DNA of 51,176 bases from Planotetraspora thailandica (lineage in GTDB: Bacteria; Actinomycetota; Actinomycetes; Streptosporangiales; Streptosporangiaceae). Below, piece by piece: positions 7,764 to 14,643 of this stretch. The position numbers were made by a program, and so were the translations under genes. Location: assembly GCF_016863335.1 (NCBI RefSeq), contig NZ_BOOR01000074.1, positions 1 through 51,176 on the forward strand, read 5' to 3'. Each line of letters opens with the position of its first letter. Position 1 is the stretch's first letter. The notes below the pieces were generated by a model, which saw only the letters and a program-made list of their open reading frames with translations, ran no database searches and had not been told where the DNA came from.

Positions 7764-8657
7764 ATGCCCATCGAGCTGATCCACAATCACCCGATGACCG
7801 CGGTGGAGTTGCTGCGGGACGCCGCCGGTGTCCAGCCGCCTCCGTTTGCCACCGCCGCGGTGGAGGCGGTGGACTGCACACAGTTGGTCCCGGTGGAGTT
7901 CCGCGCCGATTCAGTGGTGGTGCTGCGCGACGCGGCAGGAGGGGCTCAGCTGGCGCTGATCGTCGAGGTGCAGAACCGTCACGACGCGCGCAAGCGGTTC
8001 AGCTGGCCGGTGTACGTCACGGCGTTGCGGGCCCGGCTGGAGTGCCCGACCGCCCTGATGGTCATCTGCCCGGATCCGGCGGTGGCCCGCTGGTGCGAGC
8101 AGGTGATCGCGCTGGGTCCCGGCGGCACGATCACTCCGCTGGCGGTCCACCCGGGTCGCATCCCGCTGATCACCGATCCGGAGCGGGCGCGCGCCTGTCC
8201 CGAGTTGGCCGTCTTGTCGGCCACAGCGCACGCCGAACGGCCCGAGATCGTGCTGGCGCTGCAGGCCATGCTCGCGGCGATGGACACCCTGGACGAGGAT
8301 CGGGCGAAGCTATATTTGAACTACGTGTTCGCCGTGCTACCGAGCGTGGCGCGCAAGCACCTGGAGGAGATCGTGACCACGACGAGCCACGACTACGAGC
8401 GGATCGCCGGTCAGTACCTGTCTCATTGGGTCGACCAGGGCCGGGCGGAGGGCCAAGCAAAAGGTCGAGCGGAGGGCAGAGCGGAGGGCCGGGCGGAAGG
8501 CGAGGCGGCGGCGGTCCTGGCTGTGCTCGACGCTCGTGGCCTGGAGATCTCCTCTGACGCGCGCGACCGGATCACCAGCTGCGACGACCTGAATGTGCTG
8601 GAGACCTGGATCCGCCGCGCGGTCACGGTGAACTCGGCGGACGAACTTTTCGCCTGA
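7764..8657 (+). CDS. Rpn-like PD-(D/E)XK nuclease family protein with GRAEG-repeat tail
   Basis: About 297 residues. The N-terminal part (MPIELIHNHPMTAVELLRDA) and the core PVEFRADSVVVLRD...LALIVEVQNRHD have the D-x(n)-ExQ nuclease motif of the Rpn/YhgA transposase-like superfamily. The middle is helical (EIVLALQAMLAAMDTLDEDRAKLYLNYVF). The C-terminal third has GRAEG/GQAKG repeats forming a likely coiled coil, ending in ITSCDDLNVLETWI. These proteins are abundant in actinobacteria with no settled role; DNA cleavage is inferred from the fold. The ATG at 7764 gives the usual N-terminus. The 3' third was duplicated downstream (8775-9090). Confidence 0.75.
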   Translation: MPIELIHNHPMTAVELLRDAAGVQPPPFATAAVEAVDCTQLVPVEFRADSVVVLRDAAGGAQLALIVEVQNRHDARKRFSWPVYVTALRARLECPTALMVICPDPAVARWCEQVIALGPGGTITPLAVHPGRIPLITDPERARACPELAVLSATAHAERPEIVLALQAMLAAMDTLDEDRAKLYLNYVFAVLPSVARKHLEEIVTTTSHDYERIAGQYLSHWVDQGRAEGQAKGRAEGRAEGRAEGEAAAVLAVLDARGLEISSDARDRITSCDDLNVLETWIRRAVTVNSADELFA

Positions 8658-8700
8658 AGCGGCTCCGCCGTACTTTCGGCTCGATTTCCTGAGCCCTCCG

Positions 8701-8777
8701 TCAGCCGGCGCGCCTGGCGGAGGCGTCGGAGAGGGCTGTCCTCGTTGCTCGGGGTGCCACTGGATGGCGAGGGTGAA
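8701..8777 (-). pseudogene. 3'-end remnant of the gamma-glutamyl hydrolase gene
   Basis: Minus-strand translation gives AIQWHPE in one frame and LSDASARRAG-stop in another. These match AVQWHPE and LFDALVTAAGRVG-stop of the intact gene at 9160-9855. A 13-nt deletion shifts the frame. It is a product of the tandem duplication and has no start. Confidence 0.7.
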
Positions 8778-9090
8778 TTACGCGTTCGCCGTGCCGCCCA
8801 GCGTGGCGCGCAAGCACCTGGAGGAGATCGTGACCACGACGAGCCACGACTACGAGCGGATCGCCGGTCAGTACCTGTCCCATTGGGTCGATCAGGGTTG
8901 GGCGGAAGGTCGAGCGGAGGGCCGGGCGGAAGGCGAGGCCGCGGCGGTCCTGGCTGTGCTCGACGCTCGTGGCCTGGAGGTCTCCTCTGACACGCGCGAT
9001 CGGATCACCAGCTGCGACGACCTGAATGTGCTGGAGACCTGGATCCACCGCGCGGTCACGGTGAACTCGGCGGACGAACTTTTCGCCTGA
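8775..9090 (+). pseudogene. Truncated copy of the Rpn-like protein (C-terminal third only)
   Basis: About 105 codons nearly identical to the C-terminus of the 7764-8657 product, from NYAFAVPPSVARKHLEEIV to the shared end VNSADELFA. There are fewer GRAEG units (two instead of four or so). The nuclease core is absent. An ATG at 8764 (MARVN) could open the frame, but those first codons are antisense amidotransferase DNA, so a functional protein is unlikely, though expression of a tail-only fragment cannot be excluded. Confidence 0.7.
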
Positions 9091-9159
9091 AGTGGCTCCG
9101 GAGCGATTCCGGCACGCGTTCTCCAGCACACTTCGGGCGCGCTCTTTCCGAGCTTTCCG

Positions 9160-9855
9160 TCAGCCGACACGGCCGGCGGCGGTGACGAGGGCGTCGAAGA
9201 GGGGGCCGTCCTCGTCGGCCTCGGGATGCCACTGGACGGCGAGGGCGAACGGTAGTCCGGTGACCTCGACGGCCTCGATCGTCCCGTCGTCCGAGCGTGC
9301 GGTGATTTCCAGGCCGTCCGCCAGGCGGTCGATCGCCTGATGGTGGTAGTGGGCCGGGGTCAGTTCGTCGTCGCCGTAGATCTTGGCAAGTGACGGCGAG
9401 AGCCGTACGGGGACCCGGCCGAAGGTGCCCGGGGCGGGGGAGTGGCCGGTGTGCCCGGCCACGTCAGGCAGGTGCTGCTGGAGTGTGCCGCCCAGTTCCA
9501 CGTTGAGCACCTGAAGCCCGCGGCAGATGCCGAGGAAGGGCAGGCCGTGGTCGAGCGCGGCACGCATCAGCCCGAACTCCGCCTCATCACGAAATTTCCG
9601 GATGTATCCCGTCTGCTCATGCGGGCGGGAGCCGTACCGCGCCGGATCGATGTCGCCTCCGCCCGCGATGATCAGGCCGTCGAGCCGGCCGGCCAGCTCG
9701 GCCGGAACACCCGCGGGCGGAATGATGACCGGCTGGCCGCCGGCCCGCGCGATGTGCTCGACGTACATGTACGGCAACAGCGCGGTGGTCATGTCCCAGA
9801 CGGTGAACTTGGCGGGCTCCACATAACACGTGATGCCGATGACCGGTCGTGACAT
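9160..9855 (-). CDS. puuD: Gamma-glutamyl-gamma-aminobutyrate hydrolase family protein (PuuD-like class I amidotransferase)
   Basis: A 231-residue class I glutamine-amidotransferase-fold hydrolase. The nucleophile cysteine is in FLGICRGLQVLN and the catalytic His and Glu are in VQWHPEAD. The oxyanion-side GGGDIDPARYG is typical of the peptidase C26/PuuD family, which releases glutamate from gamma-glutamylated amines such as gamma-glutamyl-GABA. The ATG at 9855 is preferred because GAGG lies 5 nt before it; a GTG at 9861 adds two residues. It is the last gene of the glutamine synthetase-like/ALDH/SDR operon, 29 nt after the SDR stop. Its 3' end was copied into 8701-8777. Confidence 0.88.
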   Translation of the reverse strand: MSRPVIGITCYVEPAKFTVWDMTTALLPYMYVEHIARAGGQPVIIPPAGVPAELAGRLDGLIIAGGGDIDPARYGSRPHEQTGYIRKFRDEAEFGLMRAALDHGLPFLGICRGLQVLNVELGGTLQQHLPDVAGHTGHSPAPGTFGRVPVRLSPSLAKIYGDDELTPAHYHHQAIDRLADGLEITARSDDGTIEAVEVTGLPFALAVQWHPEADEDGPLFDALVTAAGRVG

Positions 9856-9884
9856 GACCACCTCGCTCGGATCGGATGCCGGTT

Positions 9885-10649
9885 CTACAGGGGGGTGACG
9901 TACGCGCCGGAGATGCCGCCGTCGACCAGGAACTCCGACGCGGTGATGAAGCTCGCGTCGTCGGAGGCCAGGAACGCCACGGCGGCCGCGATCTCCTCGG
10001 CGCGGGCGAACCGGCCGATCGGCACGTGCACGAGCCGCCGCTGGGCACGCTCAGGGTCCTTGGCGAACAGCTCCTGCAGGAGCGGGGTGTCCACCGGTCC
10101 CGGGCAGAGGGCGTTGACCCGGATGCCCTCGCGGGCGAACTGCACGCCGAGCTCGCGGCTCATCGCGAGCACGCCGCCCTTGGAGGCGGTGTAGGAGATC
10201 TGCGAGGTGGCCGAGCCCATCACCGCGACGAAGGAGGCGGTGTTGATGATCGACCCCTTGCCCTGCCGCCGCATGTACGGCAGGACGTGCTTGCAGCACA
10301 GGTAGACGCTGGTGAGGTTGACCTCCTGGACCCTGCGCCACGCGTCGATGCCCGTGTCGAGGATGGAGTCGTCGTCGGGCGGCGAGATCCCCGCGTTGTT
10401 GAAGGCGATGTCGATGCTGCCGAAGGTGTCGAACGCGGTCTGGTACATCCGCACGACGTCGTCCTCGTTCGCCACGTCGGCCTTGACGAACAGGCCGCCG
10501 AGCTCGCCGGCCGCCTTGGCGCCCGCGACCTCGTCGAGGTCGACGGCCACGATCTTCGCGCCCTCCTGGGCGAAGCGCCGAGCCGTCGCGAGGCCGATGC
10601 CGCTGCCCGCACCCGTGATTACGGCGACGCGGTCTTGCAAACGCTGCAT
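9885..10649 (-). CDS. SDR-family NAD(P)-dependent oxidoreductase
   Basis: A 254-residue classical short-chain dehydrogenase. It has the cofactor motif TGAGSGIG, Asp at the end of beta-2 (AVDLDE) favouring NAD over NADP, NNAG, catalytic Ser in NTASF, and YTASKG with Tyr and Lys. The C-terminal PVDTPLL and EFLVDGG are normal. The substrate is unknown; in this operon it may oxidise an alcohol or amino-alcohol intermediate of amine breakdown. It starts 4 nt after the aldehyde dehydrogenase stop and is followed by puuD. Confidence 0.9.
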   Translation of the reverse strand: MQRLQDRVAVITGAGSGIGLATARRFAQEGAKIVAVDLDEVAGAKAAGELGGLFVKADVANEDDVVRMYQTAFDTFGSIDIAFNNAGISPPDDDSILDTGIDAWRRVQEVNLTSVYLCCKHVLPYMRRQGKGSIINTASFVAVMGSATSQISYTASKGGVLAMSRELGVQFAREGIRVNALCPGPVDTPLLQELFAKDPERAQRRLVHVPIGRFARAEEIAAAVAFLASDDASFITASEFLVDGGISGAYVTPL

Positions 10650-10653
10650 GTGT

Positions 10654-12048
10654 CTACTCCGTGGAAATGAAGACGTTCTTCGTCTCGGTGAAGGCGGCCA
10701 GGGCGTCGGGGCCGAGCTCCCGGCCGAGGCCGGACTGCTTGAAACCGCCGAACGGCGTCCAGTAGCGGACGCTGGAGTGGGAGTTCACCGACAGGTTGCC
10801 CGCCTCGACCGCGCGGGCCACCCGCAGTGCCCGCCCGACGTCGCGCGTCCAGATCGACCCGGAAAGTCCGTAGGCCGTGTTGTTCGCGATCCGTACGGCA
10901 TGGGCCTCGTCGTCGAACGGGACGACGGACACGACCGGGCCGAAGATCTCCTCGGTGAAGGCCCGGTGGAAGGCGCCGGAGCCCCCCGCCAGCGGGTCGA
11001 AGCCGCCGGGAGCGGCCAGCACCGTCGGCGCGAACCAGAATCCGGGTCCGGACGGGCACGACCCGGTCGTGTGCACGCCTTCCGCTTCGCCGGAGAAGGC
11101 GTCGACGAACGACGCCACCCGCCGGCGGTGCTCGGCGCTGATGAGCGGTCCCATCTGGTTGGCGGGGTCGAGCGGGTCGCCCACCGTGACCGCGCGCACG
11201 GCGTCGGAGAGCCGGTCGAGGAACTCGTCGTAGACGGAACGCTCCACCAGGATGCGCGAGCGGGCGCAGCAGTCCTGGCCGGAGTTGTCGAAGACGGCCA
11301 TCGGAGCGGCGGCCGCGGCCTTGGCCAGGTCGGAGTCGGCGAAGACGATGTTGGCGCTTTTGCCGCCGAGCTCGAGCGTCAGCCGCTTCACCTGGTCGGC
11401 GGCCTTGGCGGCGATCAGCTTGCCGACCTCGGTCGACCCGGTGAACACGATCTTGCTGACGCCGGGGTGCTCGACGAGCCTCGCACCGGCGACCTCTCCC
11501 TCGCCCGGGAGCACCTGGAGCACCCCTTCGGGGAGCCCCGCCTCGAGGGCGAGCTCGGCCAGCCGCGAGGCCGTCAGCGGCGTCCACTCGGCCGGCTTGA
11601 CGATCACCGTGTTCCCCGCGGCGAGCGCCGGTGCGATGCCCCAGGTCATGATGACCATCGGGAAGTTCCACGGCACGATCACGCCGACGACGCCCAGGGG
11701 TTCGGAGAACGTGATGTCCACGCCCCCGGGCACCGGGATCTGCTTGCCGTGGTCGCGCTCGGGCGCGCCCGCGTAGAAGTTCAGCACGTCGCGGACGTTG
11801 CCCGCCTCCCACCGGGCATTGCCGATCGTGTGACCGGCGCCCGCGACCTCCAGCGCGGCCAGCTCCTCGGCGTGGTCCTCCACCTTCTGGGCGAAGCGCC
11901 GCAGCAACCGGGCCCGGTCTCCCGGGGCGACCGCTCGCCAGGCCGAGAACGCGCGGCGCGCCACCTCGACCGCGCGGTCCACCTCCGCGGCGTCCGCCAT
12001 TTCGACCTCGGCGATCACTTCCTCGGTCGCCGGATTGAGTATCTTCAA
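10654..12048 (-). CDS. Aldehyde dehydrogenase (PuuC-like)
   Basis: A 464-residue NAD(P)-dependent aldehyde dehydrogenase. Motifs in order are PWNFP, KPAEWTP, FTGSTEVGK, catalytic Glu in LTLELGGKSANIV, catalytic Cys in NSGQDCCARSRILV, and EIFGPVVSVVPFDD. In a gamma-glutamylation route it would oxidise gamma-glutamyl-aminoaldehyde to the acid before hydrolysis by PuuD. The length is slightly short of 480 but all motifs are present. The start overlaps the glutamine synthetase-like stop by 4 nt. The substrate assignment rests on context. Confidence 0.9.
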   Translation of the reverse strand: MKILNPATEEVIAEVEMADAAEVDRAVEVARRAFSAWRAVAPGDRARLLRRFAQKVEDHAEELAALEVAGAGHTIGNARWEAGNVRDVLNFYAGAPERDHGKQIPVPGGVDITFSEPLGVVGVIVPWNFPMVIMTWGIAPALAAGNTVIVKPAEWTPLTASRLAELALEAGLPEGVLQVLPGEGEVAGARLVEHPGVSKIVFTGSTEVGKLIAAKAADQVKRLTLELGGKSANIVFADSDLAKAAAAAPMAVFDNSGQDCCARSRILVERSVYDEFLDRLSDAVRAVTVGDPLDPANQMGPLISAEHRRRVASFVDAFSGEAEGVHTTGSCPSGPGFWFAPTVLAAPGGFDPLAGGSGAFHRAFTEEIFGPVVSVVPFDDEAHAVRIANNTAYGLSGSIWTRDVGRALRVARAVEAGNLSVNSHSSVRYWTPFGGFKQSGLGRELGPDALAAFTETKNVFISTE

Positions 12049-13391
12049 AGCCTTTCGAACCCCCGATAGAGCTCCCAGTCGGTGACCGCCGCGTCATAGG
12101 CGGCCAGCTCGACCCGTGCGTTGTTCGCGTAGTGCTCGACCACGTCCTTGCCGAACGCGGCCTCCGCGATCCGCGACCCCTCCCAGAGCGAGAGCGCGTC
12201 GCGAAGCGTGCTCGGCACCGTTCCGGCGCCCGCGGCGTACGCGTTACCCGAGTACGGCTCCTCCAGCGGCAGTTCCTCATCGATGCCCCGCAGGCCGGCG
12301 GCGATCAGCGCCGAGACGGCGAGGTAGGGGTTGACGTCGCCGCCGGGCACCCTGTTTTCGACCCGCAGCCCCGTGCCGTGGCCGACCAGCCGCAGCGCGC
12401 AGGTGCGGTTGTCGACGCCCCACTTCACCGCGGTGGGGGCGAAGCTGCCGGGGACGTACCGCTTGTAGGAGTTGATGTTGGGCGCGTAGAAGAGGGTCAG
12501 CTCCCTGAGCGCGGCGAGCTGGCCCGCGATGAAGTGTTCGCCCACCTTGGACAGCCCGTGCGGCTCCGGCCCCGCCATCACCGGCCGGCCGTCGGCGTCG
12601 CGCAGCGAGATGTGGATATGGCACGAGTTGCCCTCGCGCTGGTTGGGCTTGGCCATGAACGTGATCGACCGGCCCTCCTGGGCGGCGATCTCCTTGGCGC
12701 CGTTCTTGTAGATGACGTGGTTGTCGCAGGTCGTCAGGGCGTCGGCGTACCTGAAGGCGATCTCGTGCTGGCCGAAGTTGCACTCGCCCTTCGCCGACTC
12801 GACGTACAGGCCCGCGCCCTCCATGCCGAGCCGGATCTTGCGCAGCAGCGGCTCGATCCTGGCGGTGCCGAGCAGCGAGTAGTCGACGTTGTAGAGGTTG
12901 GCGGGGCGCATGTCGCGGTAGCCGCGCCGCCACGCCTCCTCGTAGGTGTCGTCGTAGACGATGAACTCCAGTTCGGTGCCGACGAAGGCGGTCCATCCCC
13001 GCTCGGCCAGCCGCGCGATCTGGCGGCGCAGGATCTGGCGGGGAGAGGCGACCACGTCGGTGTCGTCCTCCCAGACGAGGTCGGCCAGCAGCAGGGCGGT
13101 GCCCTCCTGCCAGGGCACCCGGCGCAGGGTCGCGAGGTCGGGCCTCATCACGAAGTCGCCGTACCCGCGTTCCCACGACGACATGGCATAGCCGTCCACG
13201 GTGTTCATGTCGACGTCGACGGCGAGCAGGTAGTTGCAGCCTTCGGCGGCGTGGTTCAGCACCTCCTCCAGGAAGTACCGCGCCGCCAGGCGCTTGCCCT
13301 GCAGCCGGCCCTGCATGTCGGTGACGGCGAGCAGGACCGTGTCGACGCGGCCCGTCTCGATGTCGCCGCGAAGCTGCTCCACGTCAAGCAC
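12045..13391 (-). CDS. Glutamine synthetase family protein, probable gamma-glutamyl-amine synthetase (PuuA/GlnA3/GlnA4-like)
   Basis: About 448 residues. Catalytic-domain motifs include GTELEFIVYDD, GQHEIAF, the ammonia/His region NSCHIHISL, the ATP-site segment NRTCALRLV and ENRVPGGDVNPYLA. The N-terminal beta-grasp (VDTVLLAVTDMQGRLQGKRL) is that of the gamma-glutamylpolyamine synthetase branch rather than GlnA1. It would ligate glutamate to a polyamine, ethanolamine or another amine using ATP. The GTG at 13391 has GGAGG 6 nt upstream and gives the normal N-terminus. It is the first gene of the operon and divergent from the FadR-type regulator. The amine is not determined by sequence. Confidence 0.87.
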   Translation of the reverse strand: MLDVEQLRGDIETGRVDTVLLAVTDMQGRLQGKRLAARYFLEEVLNHAAEGCNYLLAVDVDMNTVDGYAMSSWERGYGDFVMRPDLATLRRVPWQEGTALLLADLVWEDDTDVVASPRQILRRQIARLAERGWTAFVGTELEFIVYDDTYEEAWRRGYRDMRPANLYNVDYSLLGTARIEPLLRKIRLGMEGAGLYVESAKGECNFGQHEIAFRYADALTTCDNHVIYKNGAKEIAAQEGRSITFMAKPNQREGNSCHIHISLRDADGRPVMAGPEPHGLSKVGEHFIAGQLAALRELTLFYAPNINSYKRYVPGSFAPTAVKWGVDNRTCALRLVGHGTGLRVENRVPGGDVNPYLAVSALIAAGLRGIDEELPLEEPYSGNAYAAGAGTVPSTLRDALSLWEGSRIAEAAFGKDVVEHYANNARVELAAYDAAVTDWELYRGFERL

Positions 13392-13408
13392 GGCGCCTCC
13401 TGCCAAAA

Positions 13409-13422
13409 GTCTGGAAACAGAC
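13409..13422. promoter_or_regulatory. Candidate operator for the FadR-type regulator
   Basis: GTCTG-GAAA-CAGAC is a perfect 5-bp inverted repeat between the divergent regulator and glutamine synthetase-like genes, 18 nt upstream of the latter's GTG. On the minus strand it extends to TGGTCTG, which resembles the TGGT..ACCA core bound by FadR-subfamily GntR regulators. Occupancy would block transcription of the operon. Confidence 0.5.
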
Positions 13423-13523
13423 CATTGGAGGGCATGCAAGCACCAGCGCCCGGCCTTCGTCAACAATGCTTCTAAGGTTTAACCTCCGGGGACGGAGGCC
13501 CGGGCGAAGGGGGACGGCAGGTC

Positions 13524-14255
13524 ATGGTCAGGTCGGCGGGCGCCACCGGTGTCTCGCTGCTGCGACCGGTCAGGGCGGGCAACGCCTTCGAGGAGACCGT
13601 CGAGCGGCTGCTCCAGGCGATCAAGCTCGGGGTCGTCGGCCACGGGGAGAAGCTCCCGCCCGAGCGTGAGCTCGCCGCCCAGCTCGGCATCAGCCGCGTC
13701 ACCTTACGGGAGGCGATCCGCGCGCTGCAGGAGTCCGGCTTCCTCGACGTACGGCGCGGCCGGTACGGCGGCGCGTTCGTCGTCTACCAGCCGCCGAGTC
13801 CGCGCAAGGGCGATCTGCGCAAGGCCGTGAACGAGATGGGCCCCGGGGGCCTGGAGGACGCGCTGACCTTCCGCATGGCCGTCGAATGCGGCGCGGCCCA
13901 GATTCTGGCGGGAACCGACCTCACCGCCGCGCAGCGGGAGTCGCTCGCCGCGCGACTGGCGGAGGTGAACGACGCGGCCCCCGCCGACTACCGGCGCATG
14001 GACACCGCCTTCCACCTGTCCATCGCGGAATTGACCGGATCGCCGCTGCTCATCTCGGCCTGCGCCGACGCACGCCTGCGGGTGACCGACCTGCTCAACG
14101 CGATCCCCGTGCTCCAGCCCAACATCGAGCACGCCGCCGTGCAGCACGCGGCCATCGTCGCCGCGATCCTCGGCGGCGATCCCGAGGCGGCCAGGCGGGC
14201 GGTGGCCGAGCATCTCGAAGGCACCGCCGCGTTGCTGCGCGGATTCCTCAGCTGA
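13524..14255 (+). CDS. GntR/FadR-family transcriptional regulator
   Basis: 243 residues. The N-terminal winged helix-turn-helix is about residues 20-85 (IKLGVVGHGEKLPPERELAAQLGISRVTLREAIRALQESGFLDVRRGRYGGAFV), and an FCD effector domain follows (FRMAVECGAAQIL, MDTAFHLSIAELTGSPLL, EHAAVQHAAIVAAI). The FCD Asp/His residues usually bind a metal and a small carboxylate ligand. It is divergent from the amine-catabolism operon and most likely represses it in response to a pathway intermediate. The ATG follows GGGGGACGGCAGG. Confidence 0.88.
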   Translation: MVRSAGATGVSLLRPVRAGNAFEETVERLLQAIKLGVVGHGEKLPPERELAAQLGISRVTLREAIRALQESGFLDVRRGRYGGAFVVYQPPSPRKGDLRKAVNEMGPGGLEDALTFRMAVECGAAQILAGTDLTAAQRESLAARLAEVNDAAPADYRRMDTAFHLSIAELTGSPLLISACADARLRVTDLLNAIPVLQPNIEHAAVQHAAIVAAILGGDPEAARRAVAEHLEGTAALLRGFLS

Positions 14256-14280
14256 CCGATCAGTCACTTTTGCGCGATAT

Positions 14281-14313
14281 CAAATAGCTTCGCGAATTTG
14301 CGAGTGCTATTTG
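14281..14313. terminator. AT-rich stem-loop after the GntR gene
   Basis: CAAATAGC (14281-14288) pairs with GCTATTTG (14306-14313), and an inner TCGC/GCGA stem encloses a GAATTT loop. The segment is distinctly AT-rich for this genome. It may terminate the regulator transcript or act as an operator for the small gene at 14359. Confidence 0.45.
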
Positions 14314-14358
14314 GGTATTTATCCATGCGAAGTCGTTCCAGGGTGGGGAGTGGACGGC

Positions 14359-14553
14359 ATGGAGTCGCGTGAGTTCTTCGAATTCCAGGAAATGGCGGCG
14401 CAACTGAAACGGGAAGCCGCCGGGCTGACGGGCGACCGGTTGCTCGCCGCGGAGGCCCGTACGGAAGAGGCCGAGGCCAAATTGTGCCTGATATGGCATG
14501 AAATAGCCGATATGTCCCGTGAGGCTCGACAGAGGTACGGCGTAGCCGGCTGA
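14359..14553 (+). CDS. Small helical hypothetical protein
   Basis: A 64-residue, highly charged, probably all-helical protein (MESREFFEFQEMAAQLKREAAGL...). It has no recognised domain, signal peptide or membrane segment. A GGGGAG sequence lies about 10 nt upstream of the ATG, and the codon bias is normal. An upstream in-frame GTG (14350) is possible. It stands alone between the GntR regulator and the ABC exporter. I do not recognise it. Confidence 0.5.
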   Translation: MESREFFEFQEMAAQLKREAAGLTGDRLLAAEARTEEAEAKLCLIWHEIADMSREARQRYGVAG

Positions 14554-14643
14554 GACGCCTCCGGGTGCGCGCGATCGCCCTTCCTCGCATAGCGTCAGTG
14601 CGAGTTGACCATGCGGCAGGGCCCCGCGCCCCTGGGGGAGTTC

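Larger units (their letters stand above)
8318..9249. repeat. Tandem segmental duplication (about 460 bp) joining the 3' ends of two convergent genes
   Basis: Segment 8318-8777 (3' third of the Rpn-like gene, the intergenic stretch, and the 3' end of the amidotransferase gene in antisense) is repeated as 8775-9249. The two copies have diverged: 24 nt is missing within the GRAEG repeats of copy two, and 13 nt is missing in the amidotransferase remnant of copy one. The junction at 8775-8777 is a 3-bp GAA shared by both parental ends. Confidence 0.8.

Noticed and set aside
8764-9090. Independent small gene starting MARVNYAF
   Set aside because: Its first codons come from antisense amidotransferase sequence created by the duplication junction; the rest is a truncated copy of the upstream protein tail.
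7764-9090. Rpn-like gene and its copy as a mobile element
   Set aside because: No terminal inverted repeats, target-site duplication or transposase catalytic domain beyond the Rpn-type nuclease fold could be seen.
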